Part shown: in pieces, positions 53,384-63,735 of the stretch
Position numbering within the stretch: the first letter of the stretch is position 1
Layout: each line of letters begins with the position of its first letter
Source: Nonlabens dokdonensis DSW-6
GTDB taxonomy: Bacteria > Bacteroidota > Bacteroidia > Flavobacteriales > Flavobacteriaceae
DNA: 64,000 bases
Reading direction: 5' to 3'
NCBI RefSeq assembly: GCF_000332115.1
Contig: NC_020156.1
Span: forward strand, 3,535,501-3,599,500
Program-made: the position numbers and the translations under genes
The notes under the pieces: model-generated
Told to the model about the DNA's origin: nothing
The model's input: only the letters and a program-made list of their open reading frames with translations
Databases searched by the model: none

Positions 53384-54445
53384 ATGACCAACACGCACGC
53401 AATCGTTATAGATAAGGTAAAAGAATCAAAAATCGCAAAAACTGATTTTGATAATTTAACTTTTGGTAAAACATTTACAGACCACATGCTGGAATGTACA
53501 TGGCGCGATGGTGAGTGGCAATCGGTAGAGATCAAACCCTATGGACCTATTGAAGTAGAGCCTAGTTGTAAGGTTTTTCATTATGGTCAAGCTATTTTTG
53601 AAGGGATGAAGGCTTTTAAGGACGCCACTGGTGATGTTTTCTTATTTAGACCAGAAGATAACTGGCAGAGGTTTAATGCAAGTGCAAAGAGACTTGCTAT
53701 GCCAGAAGTTCCAGAAGAGATCTTTATGGAAGGTTTAAAAAAATTAGTGGCTTTAGATAAAGATTGGGTACGCTACGGTGAAGGTTTATCTCTTTACCTA
53801 AGACCATTTATGATTTCTAGTGAAAATGGCGTTGCTGCTGCTCCGTCTACAGAATATAAATTCATGATTATTATGTCTCCTGCTTTTGCTTATTATAAAG
53901 GAGATGTTAGGGTAATCATTGCTTCGGAATTTTCACGTGCTGCTGATGGCGGAGTTGGGTATGCAAAAGCAGCTGGTAATTATGCTGCTAGTTTTTATCC
54001 AAATAATCTTGCTATTCAAGAAGGTTACCAACAAGTGATTTGGACAGACGCCGCTTCTCATGAATACCTTGAAGAAGCAGGTACTATGAATATTTTTGTT
54101 AGAATAGGTGACAGTTTATTTACCGCACCACATAACGATCGAATTCTTAATGGAGTCACTCGTAGAAGTGTTATTCAAATGGCAAAAGATCATGGAATCC
54201 ATGTAGAAGAACGTCGTATTTCAGTAAATGAAATTAGAGAAGCTGCTAAAGATGGTAGTTTAAAGGAAATCTTTGGAAGTGGAACTGCTGCTGTAATCGT
54301 TCCTATAAAAGGATTCAAACACAAAGACTTTAAATATGAATTGCCGCAATTAGATGATTCTTATGCGAGTCGTTTAAAAGAAGCATTAAAAGATATTCAA
54401 TACAATCGCGCCGAAGATAAACACGGCTGGAGAGTTAAAATATAA
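53384..54445 (+). CDS. ilvE: Branched-chain amino acid aminotransferase
   Basis: 353 residues from the ATG at 53384. Fold-type IV PLP enzyme: active-site Lys in GGVGYAKAAGNYA, with IQEGYQQVIWTDAASHEYLEEAGTMN and GVTRRSVI typical of the BCAT2 (longer bacterial/eukaryotic) group. Last step in Leu, Ile and Val synthesis or first in breakdown. Single gene, closed by a bidirectional terminator. Confidence 0.96.
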   Translation: MTNTHAIVIDKVKESKIAKTDFDNLTFGKTFTDHMLECTWRDGEWQSVEIKPYGPIEVEPSCKVFHYGQAIFEGMKAFKDATGDVFLFRPEDNWQRFNASAKRLAMPEVPEEIFMEGLKKLVALDKDWVRYGEGLSLYLRPFMISSENGVAAAPSTEYKFMIIMSPAFAYYKGDVRVIIASEFSRAADGGVGYAKAAGNYAASFYPNNLAIQEGYQQVIWTDAASHEYLEEAGTMNIFVRIGDSLFTAPHNDRILNGVTRRSVIQMAKDHGIHVEERRISVNEIREAAKDGSLKEIFGSGTAAVIVPIKGFKHKDFKYELPQLDDSYASRLKEALKDIQYNRAEDKHGWRVKI

Positions 54446-54466
54446 TTAGAATTATTACCAATTAAA

Positions 54467-54497
54467 AAATGCCCATCTAAATAAGATGGGCATTTTT
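54467..54497. terminator. Bidirectional intrinsic terminator
   Basis: 12-bp stem AAATGCCCATCT/AGATGGGCATTT with a 5-base loop and T run; between ilvE and the convergent lipoprotein gene. Confidence 0.88.
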
Positions 54498-54522
54498 ATT
54501 TCTATCGAAATGAATATATAAT

Positions 54523-55413
54523 CTAAAGCATTTCTACAACAAACTGGCCGTTTGTAATGGTGAACGTACTACTAGGATTATTAGGATCTGTTGCTGTAAA
54601 ATCAAATGTACCAGTGATTACATCGCCTGTTCTATCTGTAATGACTATAGATCCAGTTCCTGCAACAGAGTCGTGTTGAGCGCCCATATTAACAGAATCG
54701 TTTTCATAATACCCACTATAAGTACCACCTGAAAAATTCTCAATAGGATAAGTCCCTGCAGTAATATTAGATGGAACACTTATCGCGATTCTTTCATCAA
54801 GACCACTATCAAAAACAATAGTCTGTCTATTGTTTATTTCTCCTATAGGGAATAAATCAGCAACAAATGGCATTCCGTTTACATCTGCAGTTGCCATATC
54901 ACTTCCTTCATCAGTTGTGTAAGGAATGTTTTGAAAAACACCATTAGTAATCGCACGATCTGTATCAGATCCAAATATTTCTTGAGCAAGTCCTTGAAAA
55001 GTTCCTGTCACTGTTTGATTTGTCATATCAATTTCAGTTATAACTACTTCACCGGTACTAGCTATCCATGCTAAATTAGATGGCTCATTTGCATATACTA
55101 AAAGAGCACCAGTCATAGAGCTTGCAGTATCCACATTGAAAGTTCCCACTACAGGATCAAAAACTTGAAAACCTAACGAAAGATTTCCTTGTTCACTTTC
55201 GATGATTAAACCATCACTATTTAAGGTTGCTTCAACTATAGAGCCTACGTAGGCTGTCCCATTAACTGTTGCAGTAAAAACTGCATTAGTGTTCGGATTA
55301 CCATTTCCAGGGTTACTTCCATTGGGATTTAAGCTAGGGTCAAGCGGCTCAATATCGGTAGTACAGGAGATTAAAAGAGCAAAAAAAGCAAGGCTTCCAA
55401 TTAATTTTTTCAT
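54523..55413 (-). CDS. Lipoprotein with two DUF6252-like repeats
   Basis: 296 residues. Lipoprotein signal MKKLIGSLAFFALLISC (Cys17), Pro/Asn/Gly linker, then two related beta-rich domains: each starts with a VNG motif (FTATVNGTAYVGS; ATADVNGMPFVAD) and ends with a strand of the form TGTF followed by ITNG (near TVTGTFQG and ITGTFDF). Layout fits an internal duplication of a DUF6252-type domain. Function unknown, outer envelope location. Confidence 0.75.
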   Translation of the reverse strand: MKKLIGSLAFFALLISCTTDIEPLDPSLNPNGSNPGNGNPNTNAVFTATVNGTAYVGSIVEATLNSDGLIIESEQGNLSLGFQVFDPVVGTFNVDTASSMTGALLVYANEPSNLAWIASTGEVVITEIDMTNQTVTGTFQGLAQEIFGSDTDRAITNGVFQNIPYTTDEGSDMATADVNGMPFVADLFPIGEINNRQTIVFDSGLDERIAISVPSNITAGTYPIENFSGGTYSGYYENDSVNMGAQHDSVAGTGSIVITDRTGDVITGTFDFTATDPNNPSSTFTITNGQFVVEML

Positions 55414-55521
55414 TGTTATTTTTTTTACGAATATATAAAACCTAACGCTACCGTTTTAAATTAGTCTTTATTAACATCTAATTTTTATGAAGATATAGAA
55501 TTGATTACATATTTTTAGACA

Positions 55522-58491
55522 GTGAAAAAATACCTCATCCTATTCTTAATATTGACATCAACTGCATGTTTATCTCAAAATGAAGCAAATTGGTGGTTCT
55601 TTGGTAGCAATGCAGGAATAGACTTCAATAGTGGTACTCCTATTCCAACAGATGTTGGTCAATTAAATACCATCGAAGGATGCTCAGCAATTTCTGATGC
55701 TTGTGGTTCTTTACTTTTTTATACCGATGGGATTACAGTATGGGATAGAAATCACTCCATAATGCCTAACGGTATGAATCTGTTAGGAAATCCTTCTAGC
55801 ACACAATCTGCTATAGTGATTCCTTTACCAGATAGCTCTAATCTGTATTATATTTTTTCTATTTCTATTAATTCAGCGACTGGTTTATATTATACCGTAG
55901 TTGATATGAATTTAAATGGTGGTACTGGAGATGTTATTGCCGCACAAAAAAATATTCAGCTATTGGCTAACAGCACAGAAAAACTGTTTGCTGCAGTCGC
56001 TTCAAATGGTCAAGATGCATGGATTGTATCCTATGCAGAAAGAGTTTCTGGAAGTTTAAATTTTGATCAGTTTTATGCTTTTAAACTTACTCCTAGCGGT
56101 ATAGATTTATCAGCCACCGTGACATCTGCAAGTCCTTCTACTCGCACAACAGACAAAAGAGGTTATTTAAAAGTTTCTCCCGATGGTACTAAAGTAGCTA
56201 TGATGACTCAGTTTTATGTAGATCTCACTAATCCTAACGAAGCTGGTTATGGTGCTTGGTTATTTGACTTCAATAATAATACAGGTGTAGTAAGTAATCC
56301 TTTAAGACTTAATTTCCCAGCTGCCTATCAAGCTTATGGAACTGAGTTCTCGTTAGATTCCAGATTAGTTTATGTGGATTTAAATACCTTAGGCAGCGGT
56401 CTTATACCTGGAGAACGATTGTTACTTCAATATGACACAACCGCTGCAAATTTTCAAAATAACCCAATTACTATTTACGAAAGTGACCCTTTAAATGCTA
56501 GTGATGACGTGACTCGAGGCGCTTTACAAATTGCTCCAGATAATAAAATTTATTACTCTCGTGATGAACAGCCTTGGCTAGCTGTAATCAATAATCCAAA
56601 TGGTATTGGAGCCTTATCAAATTTTCAATATGACGGACTGGCTTTAAGCCCTGGAACCAATAGCAATGAAGGTTTACCTCCATTCTACAATGCCTTTTTC
56701 AATCCGTCTTTTGGAGTAGTAGAAGGCTGTAGCGGTACTGCCACTCAATTCTTTGCAGTTGATATAGCCACTTGTCCCAATACCAGTGTGCTTTGGGATT
56801 TTGGCGATCCGAGCAGCGGTTCTAACAATAGTTCAACCATCATCAATCCTAGTCATATTTATGCTACCGCTGGAATCTACACGGTTTCCCTTACCATTAA
56901 TACGCCTTCAGAGGTTTTTACTTCTACTCGAGATGTTACTATAGTTGATACGCCATTGATACAAAACGTACCTGATATTAACATCTGTGATGATGCTCTT
57001 AATGATGGTGTTGCCCTTATAGATTTTAGCACCACAAGAGTTACCGCTTTAGGAAATCAAGACACAACTATCTTTAATGTTAGTGTTCACTCTTCTTTAC
57101 AAGATGCACAACAAGATTTCAATCAATTGAGCGATAATGATTTTTATGAAAGTGGCACCTATTATTTGCGCATTGATAATCGCAATTCAAATGGTTGTTT
57201 TGTAACTACTTCTTTTGATCTAAATATTTCCGAAATCCCATTGCCAGTAGCTATTGATGATTTGATCACCTGCGACGATTTTTCTAATGATGGATTTGAA
57301 TTATTTGATTTGACTGCTGCAGCAATACAAGGTTTAGGAACTCAAGATCCTAACTTGTTTTCTTATACTTTTTATAACTCAAGAACAGAAGCAGAAAATG
57401 ATCAAAACGCCTTGAACAACATGTACAACGGTACTAACAATGAAGAAGTTTTTGTGCGTTATGAAAACATCGATAATTCAGACTGCTTTGACGTCACGTC
57501 TTTTCAATTACGTGTGATCTCTCAACCATCCATTCCTGTTTTGAATGATTTTCAAATTTGTGACGACGAGTCTAGAGACCTGACAGAGTTATTTGATCTA
57601 GCTTCTTTGGTTTCAACTATTGAAAATGGACAATTAGGTAATTTGACAACTACATTTCATGCGACACAGCAGGAAGCAGAATCTGATATTGCCAATCTCA
57701 ATTTTCAGTACGAGAATTTAACACCTCAACAAACCATTTGGGTACGTTTAGAGAATAACGACTTGATTACTTGTTATGATGTTCAACCTTTAGTTCTAGA
57801 AGTTTTGCCTAAGCCAGTAGTAATCTCAACACCTGATTTTTCAAAATGTGAAGATGATGAAGCCATAATTGAATCTAGTTCAGGTTTTGTCTCCTACTTA
57901 TGGAATACTGGAGAGACCACACAAAATATTACTGTCAGTCAAGACGGAACATATACCGTGACAGTAACGGACTTCAACGGCTGTGAAGACACCACTTCTA
58001 CCACAGTCACTAATTATCTAGAAACTCAAATCGTAGATATAGAAGTACAACAATTCACCATAAGAGAAAATAGCATTACCGTTTCAGTTACTGGAGATGG
58101 GCCTTTTGAGTACAGCATTGATAATTTTTTCTACCAAAGCAGTAATGTTTTCACAAATTTACTTCCTGGATATTATACGGTATATGTACGCGATTTAAAC
58201 GGTTGTGATTTAAAAACCGCTCCTGCAACTATAATAGCGGCACCACCTTACTTCACGCCTAATCAAGATGGTTTTCATGACTACTGGCAGGTAACCGCCA
58301 TAGAAACAGAACCTGATGCAGAAATATTTATTTTTGATCGGTTTGGTAAATTATTGAAACAATTAAGTCCCGTCGGACCAGGCTGGGATGGCATGTACAT
58401 CGGTAATCCTATGCCTAGCACAGATTATTGGTATCGCGTTGAACTGAACGATGGACGCAGTTTTAAAGGCCATTTTACTTTAAAGAGATAA
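55522..58491 (+). CDS. Secreted PKD-domain protein with T9SS type B sorting domain
   Basis: 989 residues, GTG start at 55522 followed by a signal peptide (MKKYLILFLILTSTACLSQ). The N-terminal ~390 residues look like a propeller (NWWFFGSNAGIDFNSG, KLFAAVASNGQDAW). A PKD domain (VLWDFGDPSSGSNN) and several repeats with the pattern ICDDxxNDG/FDL follow. The type B sorting tail starts PPYFTPNQDGFHDYW and runs through IFIFDRFGKLLKQL to the end. Likely a surface or released adhesin-like protein of gliding bacteria. Confidence 0.9.
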   Translation: MKKYLILFLILTSTACLSQNEANWWFFGSNAGIDFNSGTPIPTDVGQLNTIEGCSAISDACGSLLFYTDGITVWDRNHSIMPNGMNLLGNPSSTQSAIVIPLPDSSNLYYIFSISINSATGLYYTVVDMNLNGGTGDVIAAQKNIQLLANSTEKLFAAVASNGQDAWIVSYAERVSGSLNFDQFYAFKLTPSGIDLSATVTSASPSTRTTDKRGYLKVSPDGTKVAMMTQFYVDLTNPNEAGYGAWLFDFNNNTGVVSNPLRLNFPAAYQAYGTEFSLDSRLVYVDLNTLGSGLIPGERLLLQYDTTAANFQNNPITIYESDPLNASDDVTRGALQIAPDNKIYYSRDEQPWLAVINNPNGIGALSNFQYDGLALSPGTNSNEGLPPFYNAFFNPSFGVVEGCSGTATQFFAVDIATCPNTSVLWDFGDPSSGSNNSSTIINPSHIYATAGIYTVSLTINTPSEVFTSTRDVTIVDTPLIQNVPDINICDDALNDGVALIDFSTTRVTALGNQDTTIFNVSVHSSLQDAQQDFNQLSDNDFYESGTYYLRIDNRNSNGCFVTTSFDLNISEIPLPVAIDDLITCDDFSNDGFELFDLTAAAIQGLGTQDPNLFSYTFYNSRTEAENDQNALNNMYNGTNNEEVFVRYENIDNSDCFDVTSFQLRVISQPSIPVLNDFQICDDESRDLTELFDLASLVSTIENGQLGNLTTTFHATQQEAESDIANLNFQYENLTPQQTIWVRLENNDLITCYDVQPLVLEVLPKPVVISTPDFSKCEDDEAIIESSSGFVSYLWNTGETTQNITVSQDGTYTVTVTDFNGCEDTTSTTVTNYLETQIVDIEVQQFTIRENSITVSVTGDGPFEYSIDNFFYQSSNVFTNLLPGYYTVYVRDLNGCDLKTAPATIIAAPPYFTPNQDGFHDYWQVTAIETEPDAEIFIFDRFGKLLKQLSPVGPGWDGMYIGNPMPSTDYWYRVELNDGRSFKGHFTLKR

Positions 58492-58538
58492 TTCTTTCTC
58501 CAGAGTTCTTTTATGAATAAAAAGTGTTTTTTTAACCT

Positions 58539-58554
58539 CGCTTTCGCGAAAGCG
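58539..58554. repeat. CGCTTTCGCGAAAGCG palindrome
   Basis: Exact copy between two genes of the same direction (T9SS protein and uvrB), 30 bases before the uvrB start. Confidence 0.95.
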
Positions 58555-58583
58555 GAATTACAAAAATCTTATTTTTACATTTC

Positions 58584-60584
58584 ATGGATTTTAATATTAT
58601 ATCAGACTTTTCTCCTACTGGAGATCAGCCTCAGGCGATAGATAAATTAGTCAAAGGAATCAAGGCTAACGAAAAGTATCAAACACTCTTAGGTGTTACC
58701 GGAAGTGGTAAGACTTTTACTGCGGCAAACGTGATTCAAGGAGTGCAAAAACCTACTCTTGTACTGTGTCATAATAAAACTCTTGCGGCGCAATTATACT
58801 CTGAGTTCAAGGACTTTTTTCCTGATAACGCGGTAGAATATTTTGTGTCTTACTATGATTATTACCAGCCAGAAGCATTCATACCTTCCAGCGGAACTTA
58901 CATTGAGAAAGATCTATCTATCAATGAAGAAATAGAGAAAATGCGATTGAGCACAACCTCTTCCCTACTTTCTGGTCGTAGAGACATTATTGTTGTGGCA
59001 TCGGTTTCATGCTTGTATGGTATAGGGAATCCGGTAGAATTTCAAAAAAATGTAGTACGCATTAAGCGAGATGAAGTTATTGCAAGAACAGCTTTATTGC
59101 ATCGATTAGTGCAATCCTTATATTCAAGAACTACTGCAGAGTTTAATAGAGGTAATTTCAGGATTAAAGGAGACACACTGGATGTATTTCCTAGTTATGC
59201 AGATACTGCATTTAGGATTCATTTTTTCGGTGATGAAATTGAAGAAATAGAACGCTTCAATCCAGTAGATGGATCGGTTATTGAAAAGTATGACCAAATT
59301 ACTATTTACCCAGCAAATATGTTTGTTACCTCACCAGACATATTGCAAGGCGCGATTCATTCCATACAAGAAGATCTGGTCAAACAAGTAGAGTATTTCA
59401 AGGAAATAGGAAAACCACTTGAAGCTAAAAGACTAGAAGAACGTACGGAATTTGATCTTGAGATGATCAGAGAACTAGGTTACTGTTCAGGAATAGAAAA
59501 CTACAGTCGTTATCTAGATGGTCGCTTGCCTGGTACAAGACCTTTCTGTTTATTAGATTTCTTCCCAGACGATTACTTAATGATCATCGATGAAAGTCAT
59601 GTAAGCGTTCCTCAAGTAGGTGCCATGTATGGTGGTGATAGATCTCGCAAAGAAAATCTGGTAGATTATGGGTTTAGACTTCCGGCCGCAATGGATAACA
59701 GACCTCTTAAATTTGAAGAATTTGAAGCTTTACAAAATCAAGTATTGTATGTAAGTGCCACTCCAGCAGATTATGAGTTGGAAAAAAGTGAAGGTATCTA
59801 TGTTGAGCAAATCATACGACCTACCGGATTATTAGATCCTATTATTGAAGTACGACCGAGTCAAAATCAAATAGACGATCTGGTTGAAGAAATACGCATA
59901 AGAGAAGAAAAGGATGAGCGCGTTTTGATCACTACGCTTACTAAACGTATGGCAGAAGAACTTACTAAATACTTAACACGTATCAATGTGCGCTGTCGCT
60001 ATATACATAGTGATGTAGATACTTTGGAGCGAGTGGAAATTATGTCAGATTTGCGACGTGGAGTATTTGATGTTTTAATAGGTGTAAACTTACTGCGAGA
60101 AGGGCTGGATTTACCAGAAGTTTCTCTTGTTGCTATTCTAGATGCAGATAAAGAAGGATTTTTACGTAATAATAGATCCTTAACCCAAACCATAGGTCGT
60201 GCAGCAAGAAATGTAAATGGTCTGGCCATTTTATATGCCGACAAGATTACAGATAGCATGCAAAAAACGATCGATCAAACAGAATACCGACGTTCTAAAC
60301 AAATCGCTTATAACGAGGCAAACGGTTTAAAGCCAACTGCTATTAAAAAGAAATTAGAAACTGCATTATATCGTAAAAATGCAGCTACTTATGCTATCGA
60401 AGAAACGCTGACCATGAAAGCTGCTGAAGAAGAGGCAGAATACCTTTCTAAAGCACAGCTGGAAAAGAAAATAAGAGATACTCGTAAGATGATGGAAAAA
60501 GCTGCTAAAGAATTGGATTTTATGGAAGCTGCAAGATTGCGCGATCAGATTAAAATGATGCAAGAAAAAGTCAAAAACTTGTAG
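58584..60584 (+). CDS. uvrB: Excinuclease ABC subunit B
   Basis: 666 residues, the normal UvrB length. Walker A GVTGSGKT (residues 37-44), beta-hairpin region around YYDYYQPEAFIP, DEAD-type box IIDESHV, helicase motifs NLLREGLDLPEVSLV and QTIGRAARN, and a C-terminal UVR domain (MMEKAAKELDFMEAARLRDQ) for UvrC contact. Central nucleotide excision repair protein. Confidence 0.98.
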   Translation: MDFNIISDFSPTGDQPQAIDKLVKGIKANEKYQTLLGVTGSGKTFTAANVIQGVQKPTLVLCHNKTLAAQLYSEFKDFFPDNAVEYFVSYYDYYQPEAFIPSSGTYIEKDLSINEEIEKMRLSTTSSLLSGRRDIIVVASVSCLYGIGNPVEFQKNVVRIKRDEVIARTALLHRLVQSLYSRTTAEFNRGNFRIKGDTLDVFPSYADTAFRIHFFGDEIEEIERFNPVDGSVIEKYDQITIYPANMFVTSPDILQGAIHSIQEDLVKQVEYFKEIGKPLEAKRLEERTEFDLEMIRELGYCSGIENYSRYLDGRLPGTRPFCLLDFFPDDYLMIIDESHVSVPQVGAMYGGDRSRKENLVDYGFRLPAAMDNRPLKFEEFEALQNQVLYVSATPADYELEKSEGIYVEQIIRPTGLLDPIIEVRPSQNQIDDLVEEIRIREEKDERVLITTLTKRMAEELTKYLTRINVRCRYIHSDVDTLERVEIMSDLRRGVFDVLIGVNLLREGLDLPEVSLVAILDADKEGFLRNNRSLTQTIGRAARNVNGLAILYADKITDSMQKTIDQTEYRRSKQIAYNEANGLKPTAIKKKLETALYRKNAATYAIEETLTMKAAEEEAEYLSKAQLEKKIRDTRKMMEKAAKELDFMEAARLRDQIKMMQEKVKNL

Positions 60585-60792
60585 ATAACTGGCTCGCATA
60601 AGTTCCAAGTACCATTTATCGACTTTTTAAGAGGTTATTTAATCGATGATTTAAAACGTATAAACGTTTATTTAAGTCTAAGCGATTTAAAATAGAGTTG
60701 AATGGATTTTTCCATAGTATGATATTAACTTTCATACTCTATAAAACAATTAAATTTTTATCTTTAAAGGCTAATACAATGAATATATCCCT

Positions 60793-62175
60793 ATGAAATT
60801 TTTCTACTGTATCTTATTTTCTTTTGCAAGTCTTTTATCGTATTCTCAAGTAGGAATAGGCACTGCCGCTCCTACTGCCGATTTGGAAATTATTTCAAAT
60901 ACTGGCCTTGCTAGCGGTGAGTTTAATGGAATTATTATCCCAAAAGTCCCAGTTCTTCCTACTGGAGCCGCTTTACCTAGTGTTGCTCAGACAGGACTTA
61001 TTTTGTATTTAGATTCTAACGATGCAGCCGAAGGTTTTTACTACTTTAATGGGACGTCTTATCAAAACGTGAATGCTACATCTGCATTTTATACCGATGG
61101 AACAACTGACAATGCTACTTCTACAACTTCTGACATCGTAAGAACTGGAAGAACCTCTTTTGGAACAGAATCAGTTGCTGCGGCTGTTGTAACAGTAGAG
61201 AATCCAGGCGCTGTGGCTTCAGAAGAAAGAACGATTTTAAGCGTGACTAATAGGCATACAAGCGTTGCGGCAGCGGCTTCAACGCCAGATACTAAAACAT
61301 TAGATTTGACCAATACAAGTACAACAGGTCGAGATAAGATAGGTATTGCTAATGAAGTTTCTGTTTCCGGTTTAGGCGCTCACATTGGTATCGACAATGT
61401 AGTTGCTGTTAATAATAATAGTAATTTCACCAATTATGGCATCAGAAATGTAATAGGATCAAGCACGACTTCAGGACAAGATATTAATGGAATTTCTACA
61501 AGAGCAGGTAATGCAGGTGCAACTGGAACCGTTTATGGAATAAGAAGTATTGCTTTGAACGATGGCTCAAATAATTCGTTTTCTGGATATTTTCAAGGAG
61601 ATTCATTTGCGATAAGAAACGCTGGTGACACAGATGGTTACACAATGCCAGTAGATTCTGGTACGGCTGGTCAAGTACTGACTACAGATGGTACTGGTGC
61701 AGCAACGTGGAGTGGTCTTTCAGATTTTTCTAGAGCTGATGTATCTGGGACTACATACACTTTGAACAACCCTGCACAAGGTGATACAAATGATGATTGG
61801 GAAGATGTTGTTTTCAGTAATGAAACTGTGACTAGTGCTAATTATGATAATTCAAATGGTGTATATACAGCTCCTGCAGATGGTGTCTATAACATAAATG
61901 CAATGGTTACTTCTGACTTTACCACTGGAGACACATTTAGATTTGGTATTAATGTGGTGGTTGATTACGACGGTGGAGATGATAGTTATGTATTTTATAA
62001 ACAAATAGAATATTCACATTCAGGAACTGGTACGGTTTCTAGAGAAGTAAACGCAAATATTTCTTTGCTAGAAAACGCGAATATTAAAATCCAATTTTTA
62101 ATGCCGGATTCCTATGCTAATTTCACGGTTGACGAGTTTGGGCCAAAAACCAATTTAACGATTACTAAGCTGTAA
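60793..62175 (+). CDS. Secreted fibre-like protein with C-terminal C1q-like domain
   Basis: 460 residues. Signal peptide (MKFFYCILFSFASLLSYSQ), then the VGIGTAAPTADLEI opening and GIIIPKVP segment typical of Bacteroidota surface proteins. A low-complexity Ala/Thr/Asn-rich middle follows, a GTAGQVLTTDGTGAATW repeat of fibre type, and a C-terminal domain with a C1q/TNF-like jelly-roll pattern (GVYTAPADGVYNINAM). No sorting tail is obvious. Possible adhesin; the exact function is unknown. Confidence 0.72.
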   Translation: MKFFYCILFSFASLLSYSQVGIGTAAPTADLEIISNTGLASGEFNGIIIPKVPVLPTGAALPSVAQTGLILYLDSNDAAEGFYYFNGTSYQNVNATSAFYTDGTTDNATSTTSDIVRTGRTSFGTESVAAAVVTVENPGAVASEERTILSVTNRHTSVAAAASTPDTKTLDLTNTSTTGRDKIGIANEVSVSGLGAHIGIDNVVAVNNNSNFTNYGIRNVIGSSTTSGQDINGISTRAGNAGATGTVYGIRSIALNDGSNNSFSGYFQGDSFAIRNAGDTDGYTMPVDSGTAGQVLTTDGTGAATWSGLSDFSRADVSGTTYTLNNPAQGDTNDDWEDVVFSNETVTSANYDNSNGVYTAPADGVYNINAMVTSDFTTGDTFRFGINVVVDYDGGDDSYVFYKQIEYSHSGTGTVSREVNANISLLENANIKIQFLMPDSYANFTVDEFGPKTNLTITKL

Positions 62176-62183
62176 GTTATTTA

Positions 62184-62199
62184 CGCTTTCGCGAAAGCT
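62184..62199. repeat. Palindrome copy with one mismatch (CGCTTTCGCGAAAGCT)
   Basis: Last base T instead of G. Eight bases after the stop of the C1q-like gene. Confidence 0.85.
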
Positions 62200-62224
62200 T
62201 AACACTACATAAATATAAACTTCA

Positions 62225-62232
62225 TAACTTTG
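62225..62232 (+). promoter_or_regulatory. -7 promoter element TAACTTTG
   Basis: TAnnTTTG match 10 bases before the ATG at 62243, implying a very short leader for the lipoprotein-MscS operon. Confidence 0.6.
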
Positions 62233-62242
62233 AAAAAAAATT

Positions 62243-63160
62243 ATGAAGTTTTTTTATACCTTAATAGTTGTGTTGACTTTAATGTCATGTAAAAACGATG
62301 CTGAATTAGCTAATAATACACCAGCCACAAAAGCTGAAAAACCTGTTTCACAATTAGAAAACAGACAACTAACACAAGAATTCAAAGACTACTGGTATAA
62401 CGGTACGGCAGAGATATCGAGTTATGACATCAGCGTTGCTCGTTATGGTGAGATGAGAGAAGGAACTGGTGTGATGATTTTTGTTACTGAGCCATTTGAT
62501 AATAAAGATCAAATAAAAGCAGACCAACATAAAGAAAACAATCGACCTGTTCTTAAATTAAATGCAACTCGAGATTTCTACACAGGAATTTATCCTTATA
62601 AAATAATGAGCAGCACCTTTTTGCCACTGGACAAAAAAGATAATGCGATTAAAATAGCGACTTCTATTCAAGAATGGTGTGGTCACACTTACATGCAATT
62701 AAATCAAAATGAAGCTAGTTATGATGTGACGCTTCACTCCTACTTTCAAAGTGAAGGAAATAAAGATTTTGAAATCGATAACGTAATAACTGAAAACCAA
62801 ATAGCAGCGCAACTAAGAATTGACCCTAAAGACATGCCTACAGGCGAATTAAAGGTAATTCCAAGCACTGAATATTTGAGATTAAAGCATATGGAAGCCA
62901 AACCTTATGATGCTGTTGCTAAACTTAGTGAAATCCCTGATGGTTATTTGTACAGTGTTAAATTCACTGATCTAGGTAGAACCATTGCTTTTAAAACCGA
63001 AAAAGAATTTCCTTATAAAATTCTTTCATGGATGGATCGTTATAAAGACGGAGCAGCACCCATGGTTTCCTCTGGTACGCTCAAGAAAACCATAAACACT
63101 GCTTACTGGGGAAAGAACGCAAATAAAGATGCTGTTTTAAGAGATAATTTAGGTTTATGA
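62243..63160 (+). CDS. Lipoprotein of unknown function
   Basis: 305 residues. Lipoprotein signal MKFFYTLIVVLTLMSC (Cys16). The mature part has ELTQEFKDYWYNGTAEISSY-like beginnings, SIQEWCGHTYMQLN in the middle and FKTEKEFPYKILSW near the end. Homologues are sometimes named septum formation inhibitor Maf, which the sequence does not support. The stop overlaps the start of the MscS gene (ATGA), so the two are coupled. Confidence 0.75.
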   Translation: MKFFYTLIVVLTLMSCKNDAELANNTPATKAEKPVSQLENRQLTQEFKDYWYNGTAEISSYDISVARYGEMREGTGVMIFVTEPFDNKDQIKADQHKENNRPVLKLNATRDFYTGIYPYKIMSSTFLPLDKKDNAIKIATSIQEWCGHTYMQLNQNEASYDVTLHSYFQSEGNKDFEIDNVITENQIAAQLRIDPKDMPTGELKVIPSTEYLRLKHMEAKPYDAVAKLSEIPDGYLYSVKFTDLGRTIAFKTEKEFPYKILSWMDRYKDGAAPMVSSGTLKKTINTAYWGKNANKDAVLRDNLGL

Positions 63161-63708
63161 AAGAATTTTTACTGAGACCACAAGTTATACTCACGTTATC
63201 ATTGTTATTGTTAACTTTTATAACACATCGTTTTATTATTTGGAGTGCGATAAAGTTATCTAAACGAGTTTCTAGAACAGAACTACGTAAACAATATCTA
63301 AACAGATATACTGGCTATGTAATTTGGAGTATTTGTGTCATTGCAATTATTCTCGTTTGGGGTTTTTCTACTGATGGATTTTTTGTTGCACTAGGATCTA
63401 CCTTTGCAGTAGTAGGTGTTGCATTATTTGCAAACTGGAGTATTCTAAGTAATATCACCTCCAGTTTTATTCTTTATTTTACCTTTCCGTTCAAGATAGG
63501 TGACCGCATTCGTATTCATGATAAAGACTTACCGGTAACCGCCGTTATAAGTGATATAAAAGGTTTTTATACCTTACTCATTACAGACGAAGGTGAGAAT
63601 ATTACCTACCCAAACAATTTGCTTCTTCAAAAAGGAGTATCTATACTTCAAGAAAGAAAGGAATCTATTTTTGACATTAATGATCAAGAATCAGATCCTA
63701 CAGTTTAA
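63157..63708 (+). CDS. Short MscS-type mechanosensitive channel
   Basis: 183 residues with three hydrophobic segments. The pore-lining MscS signature is FVALGSTFAVVGVALFANWS (Gly/Ala-spaced), followed by the beta domain FPFKIGDRIRIHDKDLPV. Much shorter than E. coli MscS and without the large C-terminal vestibule, a form common in Bacteroidota. Coupled to the upstream lipoprotein gene. Confidence 0.88.
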   Translation: MKEFLLRPQVILTLSLLLLTFITHRFIIWSAIKLSKRVSRTELRKQYLNRYTGYVIWSICVIAIILVWGFSTDGFFVALGSTFAVVGVALFANWSILSNITSSFILYFTFPFKIGDRIRIHDKDLPVTAVISDIKGFYTLLITDEGENITYPNNLLLQKGVSILQERKESIFDINDQESDPTV

Positions 63709-63735
63709 TAATTATATAAATTAAAATTGCTTATT